Below, piece by piece: positions 49,947-61,434 of a DNA stretch of 64,000 nt (position 1 is its first letter; each line of letters starts with the position of its first letter). The notes under the pieces are model-generated. The model searched no databases. It saw nothing but the letters and a program-made list of their open reading frames with translations, and had not been told where the DNA came from. This DNA is from Tetmemena sp. SeJ-2015. Its lineage: Eukaryota > Ciliophora > Spirotrichea > Sporadotrichida > Oxytrichidae. Where the stretch lies: contig JAJKFJ010021011.1 of NCBI GenBank assembly GCA_027382625.1, forward strand, positions 1 through 64,000, in the 5' to 3' direction. Position numbers and translations under genes: made by a program.

Positions 49947-51578
49947 ATGGCGGAGTACCAAAATAGTTAAGCTCATTTAGAAAACAAGGCTATCACGAAC
50001 TTGAAGCCCCAAATCACTCCTAATAAATAAAGGAAAGCCACGTATGCACTATCATCCATTTTCTTTAATTAATTTAGAGATGAGGAGATAGACATGGAAG
50101 AATTAAATGACAGACTTGAAGTTCTGACTGAAGCACTTGATGAATTGAGAGAGACTACATCACATATATTTTCGTTCAAGATAGTTAGTTACTGTTCTTC
50201 ATTAAACATTCCATAGAATCTGACTGCTTTCCTTCAGCAAAGAGCTTAACTGCTAAAGATGATATAAGATAGCAAGAGGAAAAGTTAAACTGCACGAGAT
50301 TCAATTTCAGTAAGAAGCATATAGTTCTTCTTTAAAAAGCTGTGCTACTTCTATATTTTATAGATTCTGGATTCAAAGATCGAGTAAATCAGAGATCTCA
50401 CGAGAGCTGCTTACAATTTATGCAAAAGTCATTTGCAAGTAGATCCATCGAGCAATATCCTGGAATTCTACAAGAGAAATATGAGAGAGGCAAATGAAAA
50501 ATACCAGTCAAGCAAGTTGAAGGAAGATAGCCATACTAATCGTGAATCATTCGAAGATTATGGATCTGATGAAGATAACCCTGCTGATGTCAGCACTCAG
50601 CAAACTGGTCTCAAACTGGCTTCACCCAACACCAATTCCTTTTTACTCAAAAGTTTGTAAGGATAATCTGTAACTAGATAATTTGAATTAGAAACACGAG
50701 CAAGGGAGCTTTATTTGATTCAAAGAAGCTGGATTAGGATCTTAGAAACCTGTAGAATATGGCTTTGACAGTTTCTCAGTAAACTAGGTCTGGCTATGCA
50801 AGTCGCAAGATCAGTGAACAGCCAACTCCTGCTAACATCACTAACTTAAATGTATCGAGGCAGAGAATTGGCGAAGCTCCGTCAATTTCTCCAAATTAGG
50901 GACAGAACAACTCTAACTCAAGAGCACCTTCGAAGGAAAGACTTCCCTCTGTTACAGCTTTCAATAACTCTAATAATTCAAGCGTAATAAACCAGTAGCT
51001 TAACCCAAGGAGTTCGATGTCAATCCTCAGTCAGCAGCCGAATTTCAAAGTTACTTCCTTGCCTAATGAAAGCAAAATTTTCAGTAGCAGTCCCTAGGGT
51101 GCAGAGTAGATGTTAGTAAATGAACCAAAGATGTCCCACTAGGTTAACTCAGGTCAAGTTATGGAGCTTCAATTTTCGCCAGAGTATACAACAGGCGGGG
51201 GAGTAGGGATAGTTAGTGTGTCTCCTCAAAAAGAAGAGAGCAAGGAATTTGAGATGTACCGGACGAGCTCTATCAAATTTGAGATGCTCAACCATTCCAA
51301 GGTTGACAATTTAAATTTAATCTTCAAATTATGAAAATATCTCTTTCTTGTTTAATGGGACTCAAGATCAATCAATGAGCAACGCTGGAACATACATAAT
51401 GAATAACTACTCCAAGCCAAGTGCACTTGCCCTTGTGGATGAGGAATCTCGTTAGTACGAAGAAAGAAGACGTAGGTAGTCAGAAGCAAGGAAGAAGTAA
51501 ATTCAAAAGGACTACCTGCAGAAATACTCAGGCCAGAAGCAGGACTCGAAAGGCTGCAGAAATTGCTTAATTTTTTGA
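49947..51578 (+). CDS. Gln/Asn/Ser-rich protein with C-terminal CaaX box
   Basis: Family not recognised. It starts MAEYQNSQAHLENKAITNLK; a helical, probably coiled-coil part follows (DEEIDMEELNDRLEVLTEAL near 50,080; KIEQIRDLTRAAYNLCKSHL near 50,380). The middle is long and disordered, rich in Ser, Asn, Gln and Pro. The end is basic (YEERRRRQSEARKKQIQ) and finishes CRNCLIF then UGA. Cys-Leu-Ile-Phe fits a CaaX prenylation signal, with Phe favouring geranylgeranyl transfer, so membrane attachment is likely. Short introns or inserts occur near 50,195-50,230, 50,320-50,365 and 51,330. Confidence 0.6.
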
Positions 51579-52258
51579 TTATATTAAACTTAGTGAATTA
51601 TATTATAGTTCAGAATTTTTAAGACTATCATATTAATTTTAAAGATAAAATTTTTTTTAAATAGGTGTCAAAGAAGAATTAAGGAAGGTATAAAATAAAT
51701 TACCAAGGCTAAGATTATGGAGAAAAGTATCCGAAGCTAATAAGGAAGGATTAAATCTTTGATAAATAAAAGCCAGTTGCAAATATTATAAGCAAACAGA
51801 CAATTAATATAGTCGTTGAATATTTCATACATATAAATTTAAATTAGCTTACAAACTCATAATTAAGAATCAATAATTGCTTTTTGAATACTCTTAATTA
51901 AAGTGTATCATTCAGCAATTCCAAAGTCATCTATTTGTATATAAACCTCATCGATAATTATCATAAGAAATATTTTAGCTTGAAGTTAAAATTTACCCTT
52001 TTGATTTGTGGATATTAGCAATGGCATGAATGATTAATAATTAATTCTTGGCCTCTAAATTTTTAGTCCGACTGAGTCTTGTATAAAATGTTTTTGCGCC
52101 GAGGATTTCAATCTATACAGTATTTTTAAAACTTTAGAACCACCCATGGGTTCAGACATAATCCATTTTCACTTCTCCAAAGTCTTATATTTTTTGTTTT
52201 TGTATTTATCAATTAAAGCATTAAATAAAGTTGCAAGCTAAAGTAGGAGTAGGAGTAG
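51579..52258. other. AT-rich intergenic stretch
   Basis: About 680 bases before the SUV3 start, very A/T-rich with no convincing coding or structural feature. It should contain the SUV3 promoter. Confidence 0.5.
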
Positions 52259-55200
52259 ATGATGATAAATTGGAGATTGAGTTGCTTTTCCACTAAAGAG
52301 CAAGCGGGAAAGCAAAAAGAGGCAAAACCAAAACCTACAAAAAAGGAGAATAAATAGACTGAAAAAAGTTACAATCCCAAATCATTCAAGCCTATTATTC
52401 AGACTAAAAAGCCAAAAACTGAACAAGAAAATGAAGCCAAAGAATAGAAACCGAAGGGAGATAGAAAGCAAGCCAGTAAAGAAAACTTCTTAAAAGGAAC
52501 TAAGGAATTTAAAAAGCCTCGCTTTCCTAATGAGAGAGAAAATAACATCACAATTATTTTAAACTCTTATTATTTGAATAAATTTAATCAAAAAGGAAAG
52601 AGACTTTGCTAAAAAAGAGCCAGAAATGTATGATACAAAAGAAGACGGTGAATTCAGTTTATCAGAGAAAAGTAGCAAATCCTTTTTGAAAATGAAAACA
52701 GGAAATAGTAATTTGCTGATTAGAGACTACCTCAAAATGTTGTTTTCAAAGAAGGAAGTGAAATAGTATATGCTAGACACTTACAAAATAGCAGGAGTAC
52801 TTTTCACTCAATCTAAAACCGAATAAGTAAGTTTACTAATGCAAGATAAAAGTGAGTGACTCCCTAATCTGTTGCTTTTAGTTCATCTAAGAAGTCCAAA
52901 ATAATCCTTAGTATCATGAGCACCTGGAAATGTGGAGCTAAAAATCCAAGCAAGAAAAGGTATTTACTTTTAAAAGATTTAACTCTCCTATAGAATCGTA
53001 TAATATCGAGTGACGAAAAGTATGAACAGTTTGGATAATCAATCTAAATTTATTAGGTTAAAGGGGAATCTTTGGCTGCAATAAGTAATGTTCAGGAGCA
53101 AACCCTATCTAGAACTTTATACTGATTTCGTGAACAGGTACCACAAAGACCTCTATGAGCAGACTTTGAATGTTGTTAATTTAACAGACCTCTCGACCCC
53201 TCAGTATTGGTTCCCTTAGGCCAGACAAATGAAGAGAACCTTCTATTATCACATGGGCCCTACTAACAGTGGAAAAAGACTCGTACTTCTCTCGAAGAGA
53301 CTCAAGAATGCTAAAAGACTTTTTTTAAGGTATACAATCATTTTACTCTTTTTGAAATAGCTAAGTCAGGTATTTATTGCTCCCCTTTGAGACTTTTGGC
53401 TTGGGAGATATCTGAGAATCTGTCGAACTATGGAATTGGCTGTAATTTAATAACTGGCCCTAGGAAAAAGCAAGTAAATGAAAGGTTTAAGCACCTCGCA
53501 ACGACCATGGAAATGACAGACTTTAAGAATGAGTATGACGTCGCTCTTATAGACGAGATCCAGATGATTGAAGATGCTGATAGAGGATTTGCATGGACTA
53601 ACGCTATTCTCGGAGTTCAAGCTAAGGAAATTCACATTATCGGAGAGGAGAGAGCGCTTGCACTGGTCGATAAAATAATTTCAGACATAGGTGATAAAGT
53701 AAGGATAATTCTAAAGTCTATTACTTGCATAAACTCTTCCTTTGCTAATTGCCTCATATCATTCTATAGTTATACGTTTGCGAATACGATAGATTGAGCT
53801 AACTATACGTGGAGCGCAAAAAATTAAGTTCCTTTGCAGAAATGATGCCAGGCGACTGCATTATAGCCTTTTCGAGGAAGCATCTTTTCCAAATCAAGAT
53901 GGCTTTGAACCGCTTCTTTAGAAACAAGCAAGATAAGGAGAACGAGAAAAAGGAGAAAACCTTAGAATAAAAGGTTCAGTAAAGTTAGGAAGAAATGAAC
54001 ACAACAGCTATAATATATGGCGCACTACCCCCAGAGACTAAGAAAAGTCAGGCATTTATTTTCAACAATAGAATTGAACGGTATTCAATTTCTAGTGGCT
54101 ACCGATGCTGTAAGCAAAATTATCTTTTACTTAGAGAGTTTATAGATTGGAATGGGGCTTAACTTATAAAAGAGAGTCGCAATTATTTTAAAGAAGGTTT
54201 TATTGTAAACATCCGGAGGATAATATTCACGTCGCTCGAAAAGATAAGCAAGAAAGGGAAAGCCACGATATCAGAACATCAATTGAAGCAAATAGCAGGG
54301 CGCGCAGGAAGGTTCAAGGATGATGGCTTTGTCACTGCTTAAAAATGTAGGAAAATATTTTTTTCTCAATAAATTTAATTGAATTTTTATTTTAAATAAG
54401 ATATTTATAAACCATTGACGATGATGAGAAATATGTATTTATCTTTATAGTTATAGAGTTATTATGAGCACTTTTTTTATAATTTAATCTGCTTTAAAAG
54501 ATAGTGATTTGCAAATAGTAAGAGAAATTATTGGTTTGAGTGTGGGCGAGAGCAAGGAGTAAGCTGACGCAAAGCGAAAAGAAGCAGCCAGAAACTTTAT
54601 AGCTTAATAGCAAGTTGTCCAAGAAAGACTTAATGAAGAAGAGGAAGTATAAACTTATGATGATAATGAATTATTCTCTGACATGATGAAGTCATTAGAT
54701 ATTTAAAAACATTCCAATTAAAATAGAAAATTATTTGTAGTAAGAAAGTGAAGAAACAGAAAAGCCAATCTTTGAGAATGCTATTCCTATTGAGAAATTT
54801 AAGCAGAAAAAGTTCACAAAAGGACAAACTGATATTTAAAGAGGATGTCTGTTTCCACCTTTTGAAATGATTGAGGAGTTCGCGGAAGCACTCTATCTCA
54901 GCGAATAGAAGAGCTTTTCTCTTTCCAAAATTATTTAAAGGTTTGAATCTCTCGCTAGACTTAACGACTTCTATTTTATCAAAGACTCAGGTATATAATA
55001 TAAAACAATATTAAAATAAAAGTCAGGGAAGATTAAGTGATGAGTGGGTCTCTTCATTAGAATTATTAAAGAACACAAAGTCTTTAAAAATTTAATATTA
55101 ATTCTAGAGGAGACTTAAATTAATATTTTTAAATTTTTTTTGACTGCATTTATGTTTTTACCTTCTCTTTCTTATCTAATTCTTTTAGATAATCGAAGAA

Positions 55201-57181
55201 AGATTTCTATGTAGTAACCAATGAAATTACTAAAGTTAAATAATTTCGTGCATCAGTAATTTGCTGTACTTCACTTTTATATCATTACTTGTTTCTTCTT
55301 CATAATAAAAATTAATTTAAACATGTGTCTCCTCTAAGTTTAAGATGATCTAATGCTCTTCGGTTTTAAGGTTCTCATATTTTTATACTGAAACTCTTTA
55401 TTAATGATTTAAACTTTTGATCACTGATTTAATCCATCATTATTTATCTTTCCAATAATCCAATAGCGAATTCACACAAAAATAAGCTATTGAATCTTTT
55501 AATTTTTCCATTTTATATCAATAAATTATTAAAAAGCCACTTCTTAATTTCCCTTCAAGTCATTTAGATCTTTTTGGGTTTTAAATTCCTCTGCTTGCTT
55601 TACTTTACTTTAGATGAGTTGTTCGTGCTCGCAGATGTGCTTGAAGGCTGTAGATGAGCTTACCTTACAGGAAAATTCATATTCTCACTCGCCCCAGTTA
55701 AAATTCCCAATACACAATACTTTTAAATTTAATTGGGGATCGGGGAAAAAAAGGGAGTTTTCACCAACCCCCTTCGGGCTTTTTATGATTAAAAATTTAA
55801 AAAGAAAAAACCTTAAATTCCAAGGATGTTTTACAAATTGCCAAAAAATTACGAAATATTCAGCTTTTATAACTCTAAGAGAGCGTTTATAAAATTTAAA
55901 AGTTAGCAATTTTATGAGATGGCCTTTAAAGTTAAAAAGTTTTGAAAACTCTATTTTTAAATCAAAAGAATCCCCGACAGTTTAAAAGATAAGAGAGGGT
56001 GAATTTCGTAATTGTAAATTTGGGTGAATGTTTATTTTTTAATTTTTAATTAATTTGGTTGTTTATTTAAATTTCTCATATTTTATAGACTTTTCTTTTA
56101 TTTAAAGAAAAGAATGGGCAATTTATAATTATTTTTAATATCCCAAGATTAATTAATAAAATTTAATAATAATCAGAGCTCCCATCTACATCTTGATATT
56201 GCTTCCCAAAACAATCAACCCCCAACACTTGATGGCATCTGATTCCTATTCTACATTTTCATTAGCTCAACTAATCAATGCTTAGAAAAACCGTTCTCTA
56301 CCTCCTTATTTTCCAACGTCCTCATGGGGACTTACCTATTAGGAATAACATTTTAAAAAGGCAGCCCAAATAAAGCACCACGAAAAAAATGTTGGTTTTA
56401 AATTTATCAAAATTTAAGTCACTATGTAGAGAAATAAAAAATCCACAACAGCAATTCCAAAGGGCGAATATTAATTTTCATTTACCACTTTAAATATTAA
56501 TAAAATCATCCAAAAAAAACTTAGTATTCGAAGAAAATTGGGGGCAATTTTGGAAATTTTTAAAAAGGGTTTTGAAAAGAACTTAAAATTTGAAAGACTT
56601 TTTTAAAACCCGACTCTTGACTTTTATAATTTGACACCCCTTTTATTTAAGGCATTTTGTTCATATTTGGGGGGTGTGCACTTCCGTCCCTCCCCCAAAT
56701 TAATTAATCTAAATTGATTTTACAATATTTAAGAATGCGAGATCGAAACAGGAAAAATTAAACCACTTTGTGGAGTTTGCACGCTAGTATAAATCCTTCG
56801 GGCGTGTGACTCTACCCGCTGACTTCAACATCACCAACGAAGCTTTTAATAAAGAGAGCTATGGGGAGGATGACCTTAAATTCCTAGAGGATGTTCACAA
56901 TTGTAAGTAATTTTTTACACCTTACTAAAGTCACACATCAATACTAATAGTGACTGTTCTATTAACTCTAATGATGATGACAATATTCTATAGTGTTGGA
57001 CGTATATGCGTGGCTTGGGAACAAGTACCCTGAGCAATTTGTGGAGATGGACCTTTGTAAAGTGTTAACAGAGAATGTCTGCAAAATCATAGACAATATT
57101 CTATTTGGCAAGTACAAATTGCAGATCCTCGACAGTTTACAAAACGATCAAGATGAGGCTGAATTTCAGTAAGCTGTGTGA
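52259..57181 (+). CDS. SUPV3L1: SUV3, mitochondrial DExH-box RNA helicase (interrupted)
   Basis: SUV3 unwinds RNA for the mitochondrial degradosome. The start MMINWRLSCFSTKEQAG looks like a mitochondrial presequence, followed by a Lys-rich linker. Helicase motifs: Walker A HMGPTNSGKR, SGIYCSPLRLLAWEI, TTMEMTDF, motif II LIDEIQMIED, RPGDCI-type MMPGDCIIAFSRK, AIIYGALPPETK, VATDAIGMGLN, IRRIIFTS, QIAGRAGRF. The Walker A Thr is replaced by Arg. The C-terminal domain continues CLFPPFEMIEEFAEALYLSE to about 54,990. A degraded exon with KFIFSLAPVKIP lies near 55,670, and a clean final part is at 56,735-57,181 (LNHFVEFARQYKSFGRV, EDVHNVLDVYAWLGNKYP). The 55.0-56.7 kb stretch between is a noisy copy of what follows it, so the C-terminal third is broken in this assembly. 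IESs lie at 53,310 and 54,161; introns are at about 54,115-54,150 and 56,904-56,993. Confidence 0.85.
53310..53359. other. Candidate IES, 50 bp, pointer GCTAA
   Basis: GCTAA at 53,310 and 53,360 in SUV3. No GT...AG choice gives the right frame; excision joins SKRLKNAK to SGIYCSPLRLLA, matching AKSGVYC of human SUV3. Confidence 0.9.
54161..54207. other. Candidate IES, 47 bp, pointer AAC
   Basis: AAC at 54,161 and 54,208 in SUV3. Excision joins ATDAIGMGLN to IRRIIFTSL, two residues shorter than human GMGLNLSIRRIIF, so the exact border could differ slightly. Confidence 0.75.
55000..56700 (+). repeat. Degraded duplicate of downstream sequence (probable unmerged overlap)
   Basis: From about 55,700 to 56,700 the sequence follows 56,700-58,100 in order, base for base but with many small deletions and stretched homopolymers. 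It includes the last SUV3 exon (CCTTCGGGC; CTTAAATTCC...GGATGTT), the intergenic DNA (CCCCGACAGTTTA for CCTCGACAGTTTA), the first stum-like gene (CAATCAACCCCC...AACACTTG; ATTTTCATT) and the RFC2 start (ATTTGAAAGAC...CTCTTGA). Coding and non-coding parts are equally damaged. 55,000-55,700 has the same texture and contains a damaged SUV3 exon not present elsewhere. Confidence 0.7.
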
Positions 57182-57424
57182 AATCAATGAGCTGAGATGT
57201 TTATTTGTGGGATCCTAATTTCTTAATTAACTTTGGTATGATTATATTTAAATCTCTCATCTATCATGTTTCATAGCCTACTTTTCTGTTCTAGTTTGAA
57301 ATCTGCCACTCAAAAGAGTGATAGGAGCAAGTTTATAGTATCATCTCGATAAATATCCTTTAATTATAAGCAGATATAATTAATAAAATTATTAATAACA
57401 ATCAGAGCAACCTATTGAACGAGT

Positions 57425-57685
57425 ATGTGCTGTCCCGAAGAATCAATCAACCCCACCAACACTTGCATGGCTCTGATTTGCCTCATCCTCAACATTTTCA
57501 TTCCAGGCTCGGGAACCATGATCAACGCCTGCTTCGGAGAAAAATGCTGCGCTGGTTTCATCTATGGCCTCCTTCAGTTCTTCCTGACTGTGCTGCTCAT
57601 TGGCTGGATCTGGTCCATCATCTACGGAATCAAGATTTTGCAAGCAAGCGGCAGCCACAAGCATCACCACCACGGCCACCACTGA
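57425..57685 (+). CDS. Stum/SPEC3-like small membrane protein, copy 1
   Basis: An intact 86-residue protein, MCCPEESINPTNTCMALICL then ILNIFIPGSGTMINACFGEK, LQFFLTVLLIGWIWSIIYGI and a His-rich tail SHKHHHHGHH. Two hydrophobic segments (about residues 15-35 and 45-70) flank a Gly/Cys-rich turn. The NIFIPGSGT...N and Q...GWIWSI.YG blocks are those of the stum/SPEC3 family, small two-pass membrane proteins found in ciliated cells and mechanosensory neurons. The His-rich end could bind metal. A second copy lies 1.65 kb downstream at 59,341, and a degraded copy at about 56,190-56,370. It precedes RFC2 by about 270 bases. Confidence 0.8.
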   Translation: MCCPEESINPTNTCMALICLILNIFIPGSGTMINACFGEKCCAGFIYGLLQFFLTVLLIGWIWSIIYGIKILQASGSHKHHHHGHH

Positions 57686-57958
57686 ACATGAAAACTACAA
57701 TTGGTTTGTAATTCATAACAAACTTATAAGTACACAAAATATGATAGAGAAAGTCAAATACAATCACACAGCAAGCAGCAATTCCAAAACTGGTCCCACA
57801 TATCTAGATTTATCATTTTCACTTTCATTTCTTTAAATATAGTAGTTCATAAGATAGATCCAATCAAATGAATCTTCAGGTATTTCGAAGAGAAAATGGC
57901 TGAGTAATTTTGCGAAATTAAATAATTAAAATATTGCGCAAATTTAGTAAAGGAGAAC

Positions 57959-59064
57959 ATGGTAGATTAATTTGAAAGACCTTTTGTGGAAAAGTACAGA
58001 CCTGTTACTCTTGATGATGTCGTAGGTAAGTTATAAACCCTTTATATTTCAAACACTCATGCTTAGCTATATTATAGGTAACAGATTTGCAATTGACCAG
58101 CTCAAGGCCATCGTAAAGTTTGGAAACATGCCCAATCTGATTCTTGTTGTAAGTATCAATAATAACATCCAACCTTTAATCTTTAAAAAAGAACCTGAGC
58201 TCTAACTTATTTCTAGGGACCTCCAGGAACTGGAAAGACTTCTAGTGTGATGTGTATGGCGAGATAGATGCTTCAAGAGTATGTGAAGACTGGAGTGCTT
58301 GAGTTAAATGCTTCAGACGACAGAGGAATTGATGTGGTGAGAGACAAGATTAAGGGTTTTGCTCATCAGAAGGTTACTGTGCCTCCCGGCATGCACAAGC
58401 TCATTATTTTGGACGAAGGAGATGCTATGACTGAGAGCGCTCAACAAGCTCTGAGAATGATCATGACCGAGTATTCAAGCACCACTCGTTTCGCTATCGC
58501 TTGCAATGACAGCTCAAAGATCATCGAGCCCATCCAATCTCGATGCGCCATAGTCAGATTCACCAAGCTTAGCGACGAAGAAGTAGTTGAGAGACTACAG
58601 ATTGTGATAGAGAAGGAGGCAATTGACTGCACTCCAGACGGAATGGAAGCTCTGGTCTTCACAGCCGAGGGAGATATGAGATATGCACTGAATAATCTTC
58701 AAGCCACTCAAGCAGGTTTCCCAGTTGTCAATAAGGAGAACGTTTTCAAAGTGTGTGATTAGCCTCATCCCGATCTCATGTCAAACGTCCTCAAAGCCTG
58801 TCTCGCAGCTCGATTCACTGAGGCTTGTGCTTTGATCGACTAAGTCTTCCTGTAGGGCTACAACTTGATAGATATCATAAACACTCTTACTAAGCTGATG
58901 CAAACTCTGAATGAGATTAGATCCGAGGAGATGCGACTCAACTACTTGAAAGAGGCCTCTTTAATAAAGATGCGCACTCTCGAGGGCAATAACTCTCATC
59001 TGTAGCTCACGGCTTCCTCGCAAACCTATGTCAGCTGGCAGTATAATAGACCAAGCTTAAGTGA
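57959..59064 (+). CDS. RFC2: Replication factor C subunit 2 (RFC2; yeast Rfc4)
   Basis: RFC loads the PCNA clamp onto DNA. The frame starts [20 protein letters not shown], continues (after two GT...AG introns) [20 protein letters not shown] (Walker A), [38 protein letters not shown] (Walker B, here LDEGD), [20 protein letters not shown] (SRC motif), [15 protein letters not shown] (sensor 2), NVFKVCDQPHPDLM and [12 protein letters not shown]. This fits human RFC2/yeast Rfc4 best among the small subunits. Near 59,005 the frame changes so that HLQL is followed by [18 protein letters not shown], matching the normal RFC2 end; the cause of that shift is unresolved. Introns are at about 58,025-58,078 and 58,150-58,216. 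Confidence 0.93.
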
Positions 59065-59340
59065 AAAACAATCTTCAAGATTAGAAAATGATGGGCTGAC
59101 TGAAGTTAGGATTATAAGGAGCAGAAAACTTGATATATTTATTTTCTTACCTTTAATTCTACTTAGAGTGTGAGTTCATTAGACTTCTTTATTATGCTAA
59201 AATTTATATAATGCGAATCTGTCATATGCAAAAGACAGCCATTGATGATAAGTGTGAATAGTTTCATTTTGGGAGTCGAATAAATAAATATCTTAGGAAA
59301 TAAGTTTATAATTGTATATTTTAGCATTCAATAAGATAAT

Positions 59341-59675
59341 ATGTGCGGCGACGAACACTCTATCAACGTGACTACCCCAGGAATGGCAACCATCTGCCTC
59401 GTAGTCAACATCTTCATCCCAGGTCTCGGTACCATCATCAACAGTGTCTCCGGCCACAAGATCTTCCCAGGACTTCTTTTCGGTATTTTGCAGTTCTTCC
59501 TCACTCCTCTATTCCTCATCGGCTGGATCTGGTCTATCATCTACGGAGTCAGAATCGTTGGCGTTGCTAACAAACACCATGACTCATTATATGTGATTCT
59601 TTTAATGACGGATTCCATGGACACCACGACACTCATCATCACGATGATCACCACCACGACCACGGCCACCACTGA
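59341..59675 (+). CDS. Stum/SPEC3-like small membrane protein, copy 2
   Basis: Paralogue of the gene at 57,425: MCGDEHSINVTTPGMATICL then VVNIFIPGLGTIINSVSGHK, ILQFFLTPLFLIGWIWSIIY and GVRIVGVANKHHD. In the raw sequence the frame then runs into an unrelated Thr-rich stretch. Removing a 26-bp ATGAC-flanked insert (59,579-59,604) gives a His-rich tail GFHGHHDTHHHDDHHHDHGH that ends at UGA 59,673, just like the tail of copy 1. Two membrane-spanning segments and a cytosolic or lumenal His-rich end are expected. The pair probably arose by local duplication, with RFC2 now between them. Confidence 0.8.
59579..59604. other. Candidate IES, 26 bp, pointer ATGAC
   Basis: ATGAC at 59,579 and 59,605. Excision changes a 142-residue frame with a Thr-rich end into a protein whose His-rich tail matches the intact paralogue 1.9 kb upstream. 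Confidence 0.93.
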
Positions 59676-61434
59676 AACTCTACTACAAGTAGCAGCTGAG
59701 CTGGCACGTATTAAATCCACTCTTATAAACAGCAATGAGTACTCTATCATGAGCCTAATTAGTGCCTAATAAACTTCTCTAAACCCAAATCTTTTATCTT
59801 CATATTTAAAATACTTTCCATATCATCGCTACTCAATCTTCTGTACATATAAATAAATTATATGTCTCATTTATTAAACATATTGCGTCAATACCTAACA
59901 AGAATAGAAATCCATCCATGCATTATTCTAATTATCAGATTCTTATTTTCAATCTGATACACAACCAATTTATTAGAATCGGTATTATTAATTTAGGACA
60001 AATTCAACTTAATATTTAAGAAAATATAATCAGCACTGTAACTTTTCTCCTCAAAATTAAGTTTTATTGACCTAAAGACGTCTCATGAATTAATTTCTAC
60101 ATGGTTTTATAGTTCTCTAATTCTGTTATTTCGTTAATTTCATTCCAAAAAAAAATCAAAAAATAGCAATCTATACTATAATTTAGAAATACAAAATTGT
60201 ATAATTGATTTCTAATTCCTTAATTATATAAGTTAAATTTATTCAAATGCGAATAATTTTAATACAAATACAAAGTTGTTGAGCTAGTTTAGTTGTTGCG
60301 AGTTAAATGCGAGTGAGTCGGCTGTGCATAAACATTTACAAATTTAAATTAATAATTTATATTGTCGTTAAAGCGCACAGGAAATTAATCGAGATGAGCT
60401 AAGTCTTTTAAACTGGAACTTTTGGATTTTCCACTATTTTATCTACTCCTTGCGACTATTCCTTAAAGCTAATATATTACACAATATGAATAAATCCATT
60501 TGAAATAATCCTTTGAAGGTATGGAATTTGAAAAAGCAAAAATATTAATGGTGTGAACCCTTCTGATTCCCTTTGATAGAGAGCTATGTCCTTGGGGATA
60601 TCACAAATCAGACCATCTTATTAAAAGAATTATTTTTACGTTTGATCATAACATAAATATCGCTAGGAAGGTGCTGAGTGAGGTCTCGCCACCTCTCTCC
60701 TACTCTGATGCAATTTCAAATTCTCATTCTAACTCCATTTATAATTGAGTATATGTTAAATATTTGCGGTTTGAGTGGTGAGATGAGAAAATCCAGTTTG
60801 GTTGGACCAACATATGTGTAAGAGCAGGAGTAAATCTACGAGTCATACGCTCAAATCTGGAGAAGAGAAGGCACTATCAACCTACTCACTCTACAAAGAT
60901 TTTATAAACTAGTTTATCATCAAATAAATTTTTTAAAAATGTTATAAAATAGATAAATCACATTTACCCTATTTATATTGATCAGACAAAAAAATATATT
61001 TTAATTTTGAAATACAAGAGGTATAAGTTTAAAATTGTTTAAAATACATCATCTCAAATTATGGGGGAAATACTTATCTTCTTTATTTTTATACATCTAG
61101 GATATAATATTTACCTAATAAAAATAAAATTAGACATCTCTGTATCTAAATAGCCTCATTTTAAAATAAATTTAATCAACAAAGATAGTTTAATTGATTG
61201 CGATATTTGAAAAACTGAATTTGTGATAGCTCTCTTGATTTTATTAAAGTTTATGACTTTTTAAGAGACAGACTTTAGAAGGAATCTTTTGTAATAAGAA
61301 GCCTTAATTTGATTTTGTTTAAATTTTGACCAATACATACATGTCAATAAATAAATAATGATTAATAAGATAAGGTTGCTCTAAAGTAATGTGGGGGAAA
61401 GAACAGATCAAATTCAAATTTGGAAAACCATCAA
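59676..61434. other. Gene-poor AT-rich region
   Basis: About 1.76 kb without a convincing gene, the longest such stretch here apart from 55-56.7 kb. It is very A/T-rich with many short open frames expected by chance. No terminal inverted repeats, transposase motif or telomere-like repeat was seen. Confidence 0.5.

Noticed and set aside
56190..56370. A third stum-like gene or pseudogene.
   Set aside because: The similarity to the 57,425 gene is real, but it continues without a break into the flanking non-coding DNA and into neighbouring genes, so it is part of the large degraded duplicate rather than a gene copy of its own.
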